From Candidatus Woesearchaeota archaeon (GTDB taxonomy: Archaea; Nanobdellota; Nanobdellia; Woesearchaeales; UBA10216), in NCBI GenBank assembly GCA_016192905.1, contig JACPTG010000003.1:182388-246387 (forward strand): a stretch of 64,000 bases of DNA, given 5' to 3'. Of the stretch, positions 40,740 to 49,799 are shown piece by piece. Each line of letters opens with the position of its first letter. Position 1 is the first letter of the stretch. The notes below the pieces were generated by a model. It made no database searches. It saw only the letters and a program-made list of their open reading frames with translations, and had not been told where the DNA came from. A program made the position numbers and the translations under genes.

Positions 40740-41892
40740 GATGGGCCTGCCACCGGGTCCTCAGGCTGGACACAGCCCTGAAATAAGCGCCGGGCCTGAG
40801 CGAGCTGTCAGCCCATGCAAAGCCCTGCCACTCTCCCCGCTTCCCTGCTGTCAGGGAAAAGGGAATTATTCCCTCAACCCTGCTGTCATTGAGCAGCTGC
40901 ATGTAGAATCGCGTGAATTGCTCAGGAGTGAAGGATGCCTGGATGGTTGGGCCGGCCTCCCAACTGGATGAAACTATTGATGGGGAGGCTTCCATTATCA
41001 TTACTTTTGGAACGTCAAGCCCTGCTGCCTGAAAATGCTTGGCGATGTTGGCAAGCTGGAGCCTGTAGCCTCCGAGACATTCTGCCTCATTTTCCTTCAT
41101 GCCAAGGCAGCCTGCCGAGCGGGCGTACTCGTTTACAGCCAAGACGTCAATGTAATCGGCAAGCGTAGGTTCTGCGGTGAACATATCATCGATGAACCTG
41201 AAGGTGTTGATGTTAAGCCCGTCTGGAGTTCCCTCTGTCATTGCGAGCGGGGCATTGGTTAATTTCGTGCCTGGGCTGGATTTCCTTATTGCCTTCCCTG
41301 TGGCAACATGGAAACTTGAGTACTCGGCTGCATTTGGGCTGCCCCCCCATTCCCCTGCAAGGTTGGGCTCATTCCACAACTGGATGTAAGGCACTTTGTG
41401 TCCTGATAGCTTTTGTATTTGCAGCAGTGCTTCAGCGTACATCTGTCCAGTTTGGGAATAATCACGCGCAGGCTTCTGCCAGGCCTGCCTCTGCAGGTGG
41501 CCCTGCATCCTTAACACCGGAACCAAATTCCTTTGGTATGCCTGCCTTACAAACTCGGCAGCCTTGGCGAGGTCTGGATTTTTGCCATTAACGCCTATGT
41601 CGGCAACGATGTACTTTACAAGCCCGCATTCACCCACCAGCTCCTTCGCAAGGTCAAGATGCGCGCGGATTTCAGACACAGGATAGTCCTGCAGCATCGT
41701 GTGGATTCCAAACTTTGACGGTGGACAGGGCAGCAGGCCATCAACAGAGGCTGACAGATGTGGAAGAAACGCGTAAAAAACATGCTGCTGTGGCGGCGGG
41801 TATGCCTCCTTTACATAGTTTTGGGAGTTTCCCGGCGAAAAGGCTGCTCCCAGAATCAGAAGGGCGGGCAATGCAGCCTTTGAAATCCGCAT
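40711..41892 (-). CDS. Secreted glycoside-hydrolase-like TIM-barrel protein
   Basis: 393 aa with signal peptide MRISKAALPALLILGAAFS. The pattern QLWNEPNLAGEW (Asn174-Glu175-Pro176, acid/base) and VMIMEASPS (Glu301, nucleophile position) is that of clan GH-A retaining glycosidases such as GH5/GH39-like enzymes. Cys residues in the mature part could form disulfides. It starts one nucleotide after the pyrG stop, so it is co-transcribed with CTP synthase. Substrate is unknown; external glycan cleavage is inferred. Confidence 0.8.
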   Translation of the reverse strand: MRISKAALPALLILGAAFSPGNSQNYVKEAYPPPQQHVFYAFLPHLSASVDGLLPCPPSKFGIHTMLQDYPVSEIRAHLDLAKELVGECGLVKYIVADIGVNGKNPDLAKAAEFVRQAYQRNLVPVLRMQGHLQRQAWQKPARDYSQTGQMYAEALLQIQKLSGHKVPYIQLWNEPNLAGEWGGSPNAAEYSSFHVATGKAIRKSSPGTKLTNAPLAMTEGTPDGLNINTFRFIDDMFTAEPTLADYIDVLAVNEYARSAGCLGMKENEAECLGGYRLQLANIAKHFQAAGLDVPKVMIMEASPSIVSSSWEAGPTIQASFTPEQFTRFYMQLLNDSRVEGIIPFSLTAGKRGEWQGFAWADSSLRPGAYFRAVSSLRTRWQAHLKDGSSGAP

Positions 41893-41893
41893 T

Positions 41894-43504
41894 TTATTTC
41901 TTCAAAGCAGCCTGAACCAGCCCGAAGTAAAGCGGCGAAGGCTTCTCCAGCCTTGACTTGTACTCAGGATGGGCCTGGGTTGCGACAAAATAAGGATGAT
42001 TTGGAAGCTCTATGAACTCAGCAAGCTTGCCATCGCGCGAGGCTCCGCTTATTACAAGGCCGTTCATCTCAAGTATCCTATGATACCGCGGATTCACCTC
42101 ATACCTGTGGCGGTGCCGTTCCTCGCATTCTGCGCTCCCATACAGCCTTGCGACCGCTGTGCCTGGCTTCAGCTGCGCTTTCTGGCTGCCGAGCCTCATG
42201 GTTGCACCCTTTTCAGTAACCTTTTCCTGCTCTGGAAGTATCATCACGACAGGGTTTCCAGTGTCAGGGCTTATCTCTGTTGAGTTGGCATCCTTCAAGC
42301 CGCACACATTCCTTGCGTACTCAACAACAGCCAACTGAAGGCCAAAGCACAGGCCAAGGAAAGGCTTGCCGCTTTCCCTCGCGTACCTAATGCATTCAAT
42401 CTTGCCCTCAGCGCCCCTTCCCCCAAACCCAATCGGCACTATCACAGCATCCATGCCACCAAGCGCCTGCTCTGCGGTTGTTTTGCCTTCTTCAATGTCG
42501 GTTGTCTCAACAAATGTTATGGCCGGCCTGCAGTTGTTTGCGGCGCACGCATGCACTATGGCCTCAATCAGGCTCGCGTACGAGTCATTAAGCATCGTAT
42601 ACTTTCCGCAAATCGCTATCCTGACAGTTGCCTGGGCTGCCTTCAGCCTCTTAATCGCCTCCTTCCATTTCTGCATGTCCCTCTCCGGGGTAAAGCCGAA
42701 TTTCTCTGCTATAAGCCTAAGCATCCCCTGCTCCTCAAACAGGACAGGTATCTCATAAATAGTCTCAATGTTCCTTGCGCTGATAACAGCCGCGTCTTCC
42801 ACGTCACAAAACATGGCCAGCTTCTTCCTGGTCTCCCTTGTAAGGTCGCTCTCGCTCCTTCCGATGATTACGTCAGGGATAATTCCCCTTGCGCGAAGGC
42901 TCTCAACATCCCTCTGTGCTGTCTTGGTCTTCTGCTGGCCGACACTCTTCACATAAGGGACGTACGTCAGGTGAATGTACATGATGTTATCATGGCCTAC
43001 CTCCTTCCTCAGCTGCCTCGCCGCCTCTACGAACCAGGAATTCTCTATGTCACCCACAGTCCCGCCAATCTCTATGATGACCACGTCTGCCTTTTCCCGC
43101 GCAGCTATATCCCTCCACCTGCGCCTTATCTCATTGGTTACATGGGGGATAATCTGAACAGTGCCCCCAAGGAAATCACCCTTCCTCTCCTTCCTGATTA
43201 CAGAATCAAAAATCTTGCCAGTGGTAAGGTTCCAGTCTGACTTGCAGTTAATGTCCAGGAACCTTTCATAATGCCCGAAGTCCATGTCCACCTCGCCGCC
43301 ATCATCCAGGACAAACACCTCCCCATGCTCAAACGGGTTCATCGTGCCAGGGTCAACATTAAGGTAGCCATCGCACTTAATCGGCACAACATTGAAGTTC
43401 CGCGAAAGCAGCTTTCCAATAGAAGCAGTCGCAGTGCCCTTCCCAAGCCCGGAGATGACGCCGCCTGTAATCACCACCCACTTTGTCTTGGTGTCACCAG
43501 GCAT
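41894..43504 (-). CDS. pyrG: CTP synthase
   Basis: 536 aa. The amidoligase domain begins WVVITGGVISGLGKGTATAS, with CDGYLNVDPGTMNPFEHGEV and IIEIGGTVGDIENSWF. The glutaminase domain has the nucleophile elbow FLGLCFGLQ and His-Pro-Glu (AQAHPEYKSR). It makes CTP from UTP. TATA-like CTTTAAATAAT 28 nt upstream supports ATG 43504; an in-frame GTG lies two codons earlier. It is followed by the secreted glycosidase gene. Confidence 0.97.
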   Translation of the reverse strand: MPGDTKTKWVVITGGVISGLGKGTATASIGKLLSRNFNVVPIKCDGYLNVDPGTMNPFEHGEVFVLDDGGEVDMDFGHYERFLDINCKSDWNLTTGKIFDSVIRKERKGDFLGGTVQIIPHVTNEIRRRWRDIAAREKADVVIIEIGGTVGDIENSWFVEAARQLRKEVGHDNIMYIHLTYVPYVKSVGQQKTKTAQRDVESLRARGIIPDVIIGRSESDLTRETRKKLAMFCDVEDAAVISARNIETIYEIPVLFEEQGMLRLIAEKFGFTPERDMQKWKEAIKRLKAAQATVRIAICGKYTMLNDSYASLIEAIVHACAANNCRPAITFVETTDIEEGKTTAEQALGGMDAVIVPIGFGGRGAEGKIECIRYARESGKPFLGLCFGLQLAVVEYARNVCGLKDANSTEISPDTGNPVVMILPEQEKVTEKGATMRLGSQKAQLKPGTAVARLYGSAECEERHRHRYEVNPRYHRILEMNGLVISGASRDGKLAEFIELPNHPYFVATQAHPEYKSRLEKPSPLYFGLVQAALKK

Positions 43505-43653
43505 AAGCACAGGCCGGATAGGTATTATTTAAAGATTGCCAAAACCAGGGATTTAAACCGTAGTTGTCTCTATAAAATGGTAAACAAACTGAAAAATTTA
43601 AATACTAGTTGCCATTGCTTATCGTAAATCAAATAAGTCATGGAGGAATAAGG

Positions 43654-44100
43654 ATGATAAATCTTGCAGGAAAAAGAGGTGGTGCATATTACGCAGGAAG
43701 AAGCCCTGCTGATTATTACATCATACAGGAATTAGCCAACGCAGGCATAGAAACTGTTTGGGAGAGTCAACTTAGCAAAGAAGAAGTAGAATACAATTTT
43801 ACTGGAAGACTACGCGGTTGGAAGTTTACCAGAGCCCCGGTTTATTGGGTTGCGGAGGCGCGGGCAGGTAGAGGCCTTCCTCTTGAAGTTGCAACAGAAC
43901 TTCACTATAGAGAATACCCTGAAATTGAAGCAGCCCTTTATGCGGATAGAGGAATTCCAGCACCTAAAACATACGGGGAAGTTGTAAGGGTAGGAGGGCA
44001 TTGTGGTTGTCCGCCTCCGGCAGCACCAATAGTGGATTCATATCATATAGACACTTATCAAGGCCTGAGGGAACTTGCAAGAGTCATCAGAGAACTTTAA
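43654..44100 (+). CDS. Hypothetical protein, 148 aa
   Basis: ATG 43654 with GGAGG eight nucleotides upstream. A TATA-like AATTTAAATAC at 43592-43602 gives a 5' leader of about 30 nt. The frame continues upstream to 43609 but lacks other support. The protein is soluble, with a Cys pair near the end (GGHCGCPPPAAPIVDSYHID) that might bind metal. It begins MINLAGKRGGAYYAGRSPAD. No family recognised. AT-rich codons, and a second unknown gene follows 20 nt downstream. Confidence 0.6.
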   Translation: MINLAGKRGGAYYAGRSPADYYIIQELANAGIETVWESQLSKEEVEYNFTGRLRGWKFTRAPVYWVAEARAGRGLPLEVATELHYREYPEIEAALYADRGIPAPKTYGEVVRVGGHCGCPPPAAPIVDSYHIDTYQGLRELARVIREL

Positions 44101-44120
44101 GCAGTTTATTTGTAACCAAA

Positions 44121-44765
44121 ATGACAAAAGACCAAATGCTGAGGAAAGCAGAAGAGCTTAAAGCAAAACTGGAAGCTGGATTAGCTGCAAGAGTCTCTGA
44201 GAGTGATTTCCTTGGGCCGCTTAGAAGCTTTGCTAGTTTAGCTTATCACCAGTCAACTCCTGCAAGTGAAAGAAGTAGCGAAAGTGTCTCGGCATTTGAG
44301 GCTGGTGATTACGCAAACCGGTTAAAAGGCCTGCATACATCAGCTTACATGGCCCATTTGGCCCTTGAAGAGTTAATGAGTACAGGAAGATTCACTTATT
44401 CCAGAGATACATTTCTAAATCCGCAAAGGTATTCTGATGCTTACCAAGCCTATGTGGAGGGAAGATTTGGCGCTGGCATAAGATTGCTTGACAATGCCTT
44501 ATTGTATATAGGGGTTTCAGTTTTTGGTGAACCTCATAATTTTGGGCCGCATAACGCTGACATTTTATTGGTTCAGAATCATGCTCAAATTTTGAGACAT
44601 GCCCTTGACGGTACAAGGACACTGTTTAAGGAAATTGACGACGCAATGGTTAAGGACTTCACGGAAAAGGGCCCTGAGAGGGCCAAAGAATACACTATTC
44701 CAGATGATTTGGCGAGCTTGGCTGAAAATATGGCCACGGTAGCCCAAAGACGGACAACAATCTGA
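44121..44765 (+). CDS. Hypothetical helical protein, 214 aa
   Basis: ATG 44121; the frame open from 44001 overlaps the previous gene and is not used. A largely helical soluble protein (MTKDQMLRKAEELKAKLEAG at the start; HLALEELMSTGRFTYSRDTF; AQILRHALDGTRTLFKEIDD). It contains a His-rich turn (EPHNFGPHNADILL). No family recognised. Together with the 43654 gene it forms a short AT-rich operon next to the site-2 protease. Confidence 0.6.
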   Translation: MTKDQMLRKAEELKAKLEAGLAARVSESDFLGPLRSFASLAYHQSTPASERSSESVSAFEAGDYANRLKGLHTSAYMAHLALEELMSTGRFTYSRDTFLNPQRYSDAYQAYVEGRFGAGIRLLDNALLYIGVSVFGEPHNFGPHNADILLVQNHAQILRHALDGTRTLFKEIDDAMVKDFTEKGPERAKEYTIPDDLASLAENMATVAQRRTTI

Positions 44766-44783
44766 CCCTCGGGCCGCCATTCC

Positions 44784-45371
44784 CTACAGCGCCACTCCTG
44801 CAATTCTCAGCAAACTGGCAAACACAGTATACCCGTCAAAAGGAGGGAATGGAATCATGTTGAAGATGAATAGGAACATGTTAATCTGCCCGGTCATGTG
44901 CAGAATATGCAAAGCCCTGCTGTTGAGGCCTTTTTTCCACTTCACCACTGCTGCCGAGCCGAGCCACAGGCCGAGGTTTACAGCCGGGCCTGCGAAGCCG
45001 ATAAGCAGCGAGGCAGCAGGCGAGGCTGCGGCATGTGTTACAAATCCTGGAACGAAAAAGATGAACGGCGAGTTAACCGCCTTGAGGGCAACCCCCACAG
45101 CCAGCCAGAGATAGTTGGCATGGAAAACAGCAGGAATGCCTGCAGCCAGCGCCACCATCTTATGGCCAAGCTCATGCAAGGCGATTGCAGGCCCGGCCAC
45201 AAACACAGCAGTCCTGAACCCCTCAAAGTCAAACCTCGGCTTGGCAAAGTCAGCCAGAGGGTCGTACTGCTCATCATGCTTGGCGGGCATTCTCACAGAG
45301 TCCTTGAATATGAATGCCACGGCAGCAATCATAACCACAAGGTCAGCAAGCTCAACAAGGCTGAATACCAT
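44784..45371 (-). CDS. Site-2 protease-like metallopeptidase (M50)
   Basis: 195 aa, at least four transmembrane helices. Zinc-binding HELGH in AIALHELGHKMVALAAGIPA and the third-ligand motif NMIPFPPFDGY near the C-terminus define the M50 family. These enzymes cut membrane-embedded substrates, commonly anti-sigma or signalling proteins. It lacks a PDZ domain. TATA-like CTTTAATAAT lies about 30 nt upstream of ATG 45371. The substrate is not evident. Confidence 0.9.
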   Translation of the reverse strand: MVFSLVELADLVVMIAAVAFIFKDSVRMPAKHDEQYDPLADFAKPRFDFEGFRTAVFVAGPAIALHELGHKMVALAAGIPAVFHANYLWLAVGVALKAVNSPFIFFVPGFVTHAAASPAASLLIGFAGPAVNLGLWLGSAAVVKWKKGLNSRALHILHMTGQINMFLFIFNMIPFPPFDGYTVFASLLRIAGVAL

Positions 45372-45538
45372 TGGCAGGGCTGGTTCAGTCAGAATTATTA
45401 AAGGTTTGCCAAGGCTGATGAAGTCAAGTTAGGCGACTCACGCACACGAAATAAAGGGCAGGGTGGGAACAAAGTCCTCAAAACATTTAAAAGCTACGCC
45501 TGAAGCCAGTTAAATCACGAGCCTGTAGCCTAATCTGG

Positions 45539-45558
45539 GCGGATTGTGTCCGGGATGA
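45539..45558 (+). other. D-loop intron of tRNA-Arg(CCU)
   Basis: GCGGATTGTGTCCGGGATGA, 20 nt. It forms a 4-bp inner hairpin (CGGA-TTGTG-TCCG). Cuts are expected between the second and third base of each 3-nt bulge (GG/G and GA/A), as the archaeal splicing endonuclease does. Confidence 0.85.
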
Positions 45559-45599
45559 ATAGGGCGACAGCCTCCTAAGCTGTAGGTTCGGGGTTCGAA

Positions 45600-45617
45600 A
45601 TGGAAGCAACACGAATT
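45600..45617 (+). other. T-loop intron of tRNA-Arg(CCU)
   Basis: ATGGAAGCAACACGAATT, 18 nt. The central helix TTCG/CGAA uses the exon TTCG; bulges AA/A and TT/T mark the cuts. Without removal the T-loop would have 25 nt and no functional TTCRANY loop. Confidence 0.85.
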
Positions 45618-45640
45618 TCCCCGCAGGCTCGCCTCTTTTC

Positions 45641-46741
45641 ATGGGCACGCTCACTCATCTCCTGGAGGGCATCAGGATATTCAGGCACTCTGCCAGCAGG
45701 AAATTCAACGGCTGGAAGCAGTACAATGGCGATGCGAAGGCCATCTGCAGGCAAATAGTTGCAGACTGCTGGAATGGAAGATATTTCCAGACCAGCACAG
45801 GCCACTACAGGCAGTTCTACACGCGCGACTTCGGGATATGCGCAGAAGCCCTTGTTAGCCTGGGATGCCGGGAAAAAGTTGCAAGGACGCTGGACTTTGC
45901 GCTGTCAAGGTTCAGAAGGCACGGCCACGCAACAGTCGCAATCACGCCCAAGGGCAGGCCCTTTGACTTTCCGAACTATGCTGTTGACACCCTGCCTTTT
46001 CTCATGCGCGCATTAAAGGCAGCCAAATCCCGGAAACTGGTTGAGGAAAACAGGAACTTCCTTGAATCCGAGACAAGGCATCTTCTGAGAATTGCGGTTG
46101 ACAAAAAAACAGGGCTTGTAAGAAAAGACAGGACATTCTCATCCCTGAAGGACTATGCAGCCCGGCACAGCTCATGCTACGACAACGCAATGCTGGGAAT
46201 GCTCTCCAAATACCTGGACAAGCTCGGCATGGAAAACCCGCTAAGAAAGTACGACTACCAGCAGCTGATAAAGGAACACTTTTGGACAGGCGAATACTTC
46301 CTTGATGACCTCAGCGGGAAAAAATACGTGGCTTCGGACGCAAACATCTTCCCGTACTGGGCTGGCCTGATTCAGGACAAGCAAATGATGCGGTCAAGCG
46401 TAAAGGCAATAAGAAAGGAAGGGCTGGACCAGCCCACACCCCTGAAATACACTAAGAACAGGCAAAGGATGATTTTCCTGGAGAGGATTGTCAGCGGCTG
46501 GCAGACACACGCATGCTGGACAATACTCGGACCAATATACATCAGACTTCTAAAAAGGATTGACGGAAAAGCAGCCACGGTTCAAACCGAAAAGTTCAGC
46601 AGGCTGATTGAAAGGCATGGAAACTACCCTGAAATACTGGACTCAAAAGGCAGGCCCTTCCAGACTCTCCTTTATCATTCTGATGCAGGAATGATATGGG
46701 CGAGTTTGTACCTTGAACTAACAGGGCAGAAAATTCTATAA
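45641..46741 (+). CDS. (alpha/alpha)6-barrel glycosidase-like protein
   Basis: 366 aa, no signal peptide. The helical repeats and the motifs TGHYRQFYTRDFGICAEAL, DFPNYAVDTLPFLMRAL, SDANIFPYWAGL and YHSDAGMIWASLYLEL resemble glycogen-debranching/GH63/GH15-like (alpha/alpha)6 barrels; RDFG and the later acidic residues are in the positions of catalytic or substrate-binding carboxylates in those families. Exact family uncertain. The ATG lies only nine nucleotides after the tRNA-Arg(CCU) discriminator, with CCTCTTTTC between, so it may share the tRNA promoter. Confidence 0.75.
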   Translation: MGTLTHLLEGIRIFRHSASRKFNGWKQYNGDAKAICRQIVADCWNGRYFQTSTGHYRQFYTRDFGICAEALVSLGCREKVARTLDFALSRFRRHGHATVAITPKGRPFDFPNYAVDTLPFLMRALKAAKSRKLVEENRNFLESETRHLLRIAVDKKTGLVRKDRTFSSLKDYAARHSSCYDNAMLGMLSKYLDKLGMENPLRKYDYQQLIKEHFWTGEYFLDDLSGKKYVASDANIFPYWAGLIQDKQMMRSSVKAIRKEGLDQPTPLKYTKNRQRMIFLERIVSGWQTHACWTILGPIYIRLLKRIDGKAATVQTEKFSRLIERHGNYPEILDSKGRPFQTLLYHSDAGMIWASLYLELTGQKIL

Positions 46742-46765
46742 ATCGCCTGAAATTCCCTCTTTGTA

Positions 46766-47767
46766 ATGGCACTCACAGTTTCAAGAAGGCGGGCTATCGG
46801 ATTCGGGATAGCAACAGCGACAGCATTCGCACTGGCGTATGCCGGGCTAAGCAGCCAGCCTGCCACGCAGCCGCAACAGCAGGCTGCCACCACCCTTCCC
46901 CCAAGGGCAGCCCCAAGGCCAGAAGTCACTGTTGACGACGTAATAGCAGGCAGAAGGACTGCCTATGAACACAGGGACTGGCTTAAGGAGAATGTGAGCT
47001 CTTTGAGACAGGCTATTTCAGACGGGGTTGTTGCAGACCTTTACGTTTATCCTGAAGAAGAAGGGAAGTTCATCCAATATTATCGAACTCATGGCCTGCC
47101 AGTTCCGGATCAAGCTGAATTAGAGTCTTATAGGGAACTGACCAAGCTTGCCATGTTTACCACGCCAGCCCCGGGAGGCTTCACGATGGAAGGTCACCAA
47201 ATGCCTGTTCCAGTTCTCCTTCATCAGAGAATATACAACAACAAATCCAACACCAACAGGGATTTGCACGCTGTGATAAAACACGAGGTAACTCACGCAT
47301 ACGACTATTTTTTTGGAATAACAAACCTTCCAAATAATCGGGCAAATAAAAAGCTTGTAGTAGAGCTAAGAGGAAATCATGATGGACTTTCAGATATCCT
47401 GGAGGATTTTGCAAGGTTCAATAAATATACCGGAAGTGAGGAATATTTTACGGATGCCGCACTTAATTATGGAACCTTGTATGTTTTTGCAGAATACATC
47501 ACACAGGGAATGCAGCTTCCTGTTCAAGCGGCTCAAAAACGAGATATCGAGTCCTCAGTAAAAGCCTTGCTCTTATATGAGCCTGAGGAGTATTATGCGC
47601 TTAAGTCCGAAGAAAGGCTTATGCTTGCCAGTTCCATGCTTCCCTTAAAGGGTATAAGCGCGAGACTGACAAATTATCAGGGGACTCAGGCTATTTTAAT
47701 TCACCCAGACTCCAAATATAAAGCGAGGGGCGATTTCTTAGTTACAATAACTGATTTAAGCAGGTAA
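46766..47767 (+). CDS. Exported zinc metalloprotease (HExxH) with Tat-like signal
   Basis: 333 aa. The N-terminus SRRRAIGFGIATATAFALA has a twin-arginine-like start followed by a weakly hydrophobic stretch and a Pro/Gln-rich linker. The catalytic motif AVIKHEVTHAYDYFFG holds His173, Glu174 and His177; the third ligand is probably an acidic residue in the GNHDGLSDILEDF helix. Mature enzyme acts outside the cell. TATA-like CTATAAATC about 30 nt before the ATG. The second half has more A/T-rich codons than the first. No close family is recognised. Confidence 0.75.
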   Translation: MALTVSRRRAIGFGIATATAFALAYAGLSSQPATQPQQQAATTLPPRAAPRPEVTVDDVIAGRRTAYEHRDWLKENVSSLRQAISDGVVADLYVYPEEEGKFIQYYRTHGLPVPDQAELESYRELTKLAMFTTPAPGGFTMEGHQMPVPVLLHQRIYNNKSNTNRDLHAVIKHEVTHAYDYFFGITNLPNNRANKKLVVELRGNHDGLSDILEDFARFNKYTGSEEYFTDAALNYGTLYVFAEYITQGMQLPVQAAQKRDIESSVKALLLYEPEEYYALKSEERLMLASSMLPLKGISARLTNYQGTQAILIHPDSKYKARGDFLVTITDLSR

Positions 47768-47774
47768 GCTTTGC

Positions 47775-48383
47775 CTATATGTACTCGAACTTCTCGTGGA
47801 GGAGCTCCATGTCCGGCAGGAAGGTCTTGAGTTCTAAGTACTTCTTTATCATGCCCTGGAACCTGTAGGCCTCCCTGTAAAGCTCCTTCTGGTGGTCTTC
47901 CAAAGTCCTCTTGAGAATCCTCGCCCTGAAATAATCGTCAACGTACTTCAGGATTATGTGGTCCTTCCACCTGCCCTTCTTCTCAAGTATCATGTAAGGC
48001 TTTATCATAATCCTGAGTTCGCCGTGCTGGGCCTTCAACTTCTTGTCGTCCTTCATGATTTCAACGTCGGTAATCTGGACTACGTTAAAGTCAATGTCCA
48101 TCCTGTAGTCGTAATACTCGCTGCTAAGGAAAACAGGCTGCTTCCTGAGCCTCCACCATATTCTCAGCTCGCGGTGCTGGGGGCTGAAAGTCGTTCCGCG
48201 CCTCTCAAGGTAAAGGATTTCCATGTTCTCATGGGTGTCGCCTTTTTCCAGGTCAGTCCACCCATTCTCATAAAGCCAGTAATGGCAGACCCTGTAAAGG
48301 TACTGCATCACCCAGACATCCCTGTAAATAATCTCAAGGTCAGGAATGGCTACAATGGGCCGGGAAACCCTCAAGTCTGGCAT
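47775..48383 (-). CDS. Conserved-looking hypothetical protein, 202 aa
   Basis: Soluble, rich in aromatic and charged residues (VMQYLYRVCHYWLYENGWTD; HRELRIWWRLRKQPVFLSSE; YYDYRMDIDFNVVQITDVEI; MIKKYLELKTFLPDMELLHE). The beta-sandwich-like centre followed by a helical tail suggests a lipid- or protein-binding fold, but no family is recognised. It shares a divergent TATA region (ATTTATAAACG, 48405-48415) with the OBG GTPase gene. Confidence 0.7.
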   Translation of the reverse strand: MPDLRVSRPIVAIPDLEIIYRDVWVMQYLYRVCHYWLYENGWTDLEKGDTHENMEILYLERRGTTFSPQHRELRIWWRLRKQPVFLSSEYYDYRMDIDFNVVQITDVEIMKDDKKLKAQHGELRIMIKPYMILEKKGRWKDHIILKYVDDYFRARILKRTLEDHQKELYREAYRFQGMIKKYLELKTFLPDMELLHEKFEYI

Positions 48384-48440
48384 GCCAGGTAAAACCGGAA
48401 GGATAATTTATAAACGTTTCGGCACTTACGGCTGGCCAGG

Positions 48441-49640
48441 ATGCTGGTCGGAATAGTGGGCAAGCCAAGTTGCGGGAAAAGCACTTTCTTCAAGTCAGTC
48501 ACAATGGCTGACGTGGCCATAGCGTCCTACCCGTTCACGACCATAAAGCCCAACAGGGGCATCGGGCATGTAAAGCTGAAGTGCGCTGACAGGTTCTTCA
48601 GCGTCCAGTGCAACCCGCGGGAAGGCTACTGCATAGACGGGGAGCGATACGTCCCTGTGGAGCTGCTGGATGTTGCAGGGCTTGTTCCAGGCGCGCACAC
48701 AGGAAAAGGGCTGGGAAACCAGTTCCTTGACGACCTGCGGCAGGCCCATGTTTTGATTCATATAGTGGATGCGTCAGGCTCCACAAACGAAAACGGCGAG
48801 CCAGTTCCTGAAGGCAGCCACGACCCTGCAAAGGACGTCCTCTTCCTTGAGCAGGAGCTTGACTTGTGGTACGGGGCAATCCTGAAGAAGCCATGGGAGA
48901 AGTTCGCCAGGCAGGCCTATGCAGAGCGGCAAAAGGTGAGCTTTGCCATAGCCAAGCAGTTCTCAGGCCTGAATGCAAACGAAAAAATGGTGGCGGACAT
49001 AATAGAAAAGCAGGGGCTTGACCCGGAAAACCCGACAAAGTGGACAGAGGGGCAGATAAGCGGATTCGCCACTGAGCTGAGAAAGCGCACAAAGCCGATG
49101 ATTATAGCCGCCAATAAGGCGGACACAGCTGCCGGAGCTGCAAATTACGAAAGGCTAAAGCAGGCATATCCAAACTACACGGTAATTCCCTGCAGCGCAG
49201 GCGCAGAGCTCGCACTGAAGGAAGCGGCAAAGAAAGGGGTGATAAAATACTCAGCTGGCGACAGCGATTTTGCCAGCCTGGATGAGTCAGGCATCACAGG
49301 CCAGCAGAAGGCCGGGCTTAGGTTCATCAGGCAGAGTGTTTTGCAAAAATTCGGAAGCACAGGAGTGCAGGAATGCCTGAACAAGGCAGTCTTTGGCTTA
49401 CTCAGCTACCTTGCAGTATTCCCAGGCGGGATTAACAAGCTTGCCGACCAGTACGGAAGGGTGCTGCCAGACTGCTTCCTCATGCCCCCAAACAGCACTG
49501 CCCTTGACTTTGCCTACAAAGTGCATTCAGACATAGGCAAGGGCTTCATAAGGGCAATTGACGTAAAGACCAGGATGACAGTCGGAAAGGAGCACCTTCT
49601 CAAGAACGGGGACGTGGTGGAGATAATAAGCAGCAAATAG
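48441..49640 (+). CDS. OBG-type GTPase with TGS domain (archaeal YchF/Ygr210-like)
   Basis: 399 aa. P-loop GIVGKPSCGKSTFFKS, switch II VELLDVAGLVPGAHTGKGLG, base motif NKAD (IIAANKADTAA) and SAGAELA for G5; a helical insertion between; C-terminal TGS domain (DFAYKVHSDIGKGFIRAIDV) ending VVEIISSK. Such GTPases bind ribosomes. TATA-like AATTTATAAACG lies about 28 nt upstream of ATG 48441. Confidence 0.94.
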   Translation: MLVGIVGKPSCGKSTFFKSVTMADVAIASYPFTTIKPNRGIGHVKLKCADRFFSVQCNPREGYCIDGERYVPVELLDVAGLVPGAHTGKGLGNQFLDDLRQAHVLIHIVDASGSTNENGEPVPEGSHDPAKDVLFLEQELDLWYGAILKKPWEKFARQAYAERQKVSFAIAKQFSGLNANEKMVADIIEKQGLDPENPTKWTEGQISGFATELRKRTKPMIIAANKADTAAGAANYERLKQAYPNYTVIPCSAGAELALKEAAKKGVIKYSAGDSDFASLDESGITGQQKAGLRFIRQSVLQKFGSTGVQECLNKAVFGLLSYLAVFPGGINKLADQYGRVLPDCFLMPPNSTALDFAYKVHSDIGKGFIRAIDVKTRMTVGKEHLLKNGDVVEIISSK

Positions 49641-49799
49641 TTACTATTAGGCAGAGGACTATTCTCAAATCCACACTAAAACAGGAACTGCGCCACGTTC
49701 GCCGCAAGAGGCAATCCTGTACAGAATCGAATTCAACCTCCAGCCTGCCCAGCCTGGGAAGCAATAAGTATATAAACAAAAGGCCTTCCAGCCAAGGGC

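Larger units (their letters stand above)
45519..45631 (+). tRNA. tRNA-Arg (CCU) with two non-canonical introns
   Basis: The precursor is 113 nt and the predicted mature tRNA 75 nt. Acceptor GAGCCTG/CAGGCTC; anticodon arm ACAGC-CTCCTAA-GCTGT gives CCU; discriminator G. Intron 1 (45539-45558, 20 nt) lies in the D-loop and intron 2 (45600-45617, 18 nt) in the T-loop. Both junctions form a bulge-helix-bulge. D-loop: central helix ATCT/GGAT, bulges GGG and GAA, inner stem CGGA/TCCG. T-loop: central helix TTCG/CGAA, bulges AAA and TTT, outer helix CGGGG/CCCCG. Removal gives D-loop AATCTGGATA and T-loop TTCGAAT, matching tRNA-Arg(UCU). TATA-like ATTTAAAAG lies about 30 nt upstream. Confidence 0.92.
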
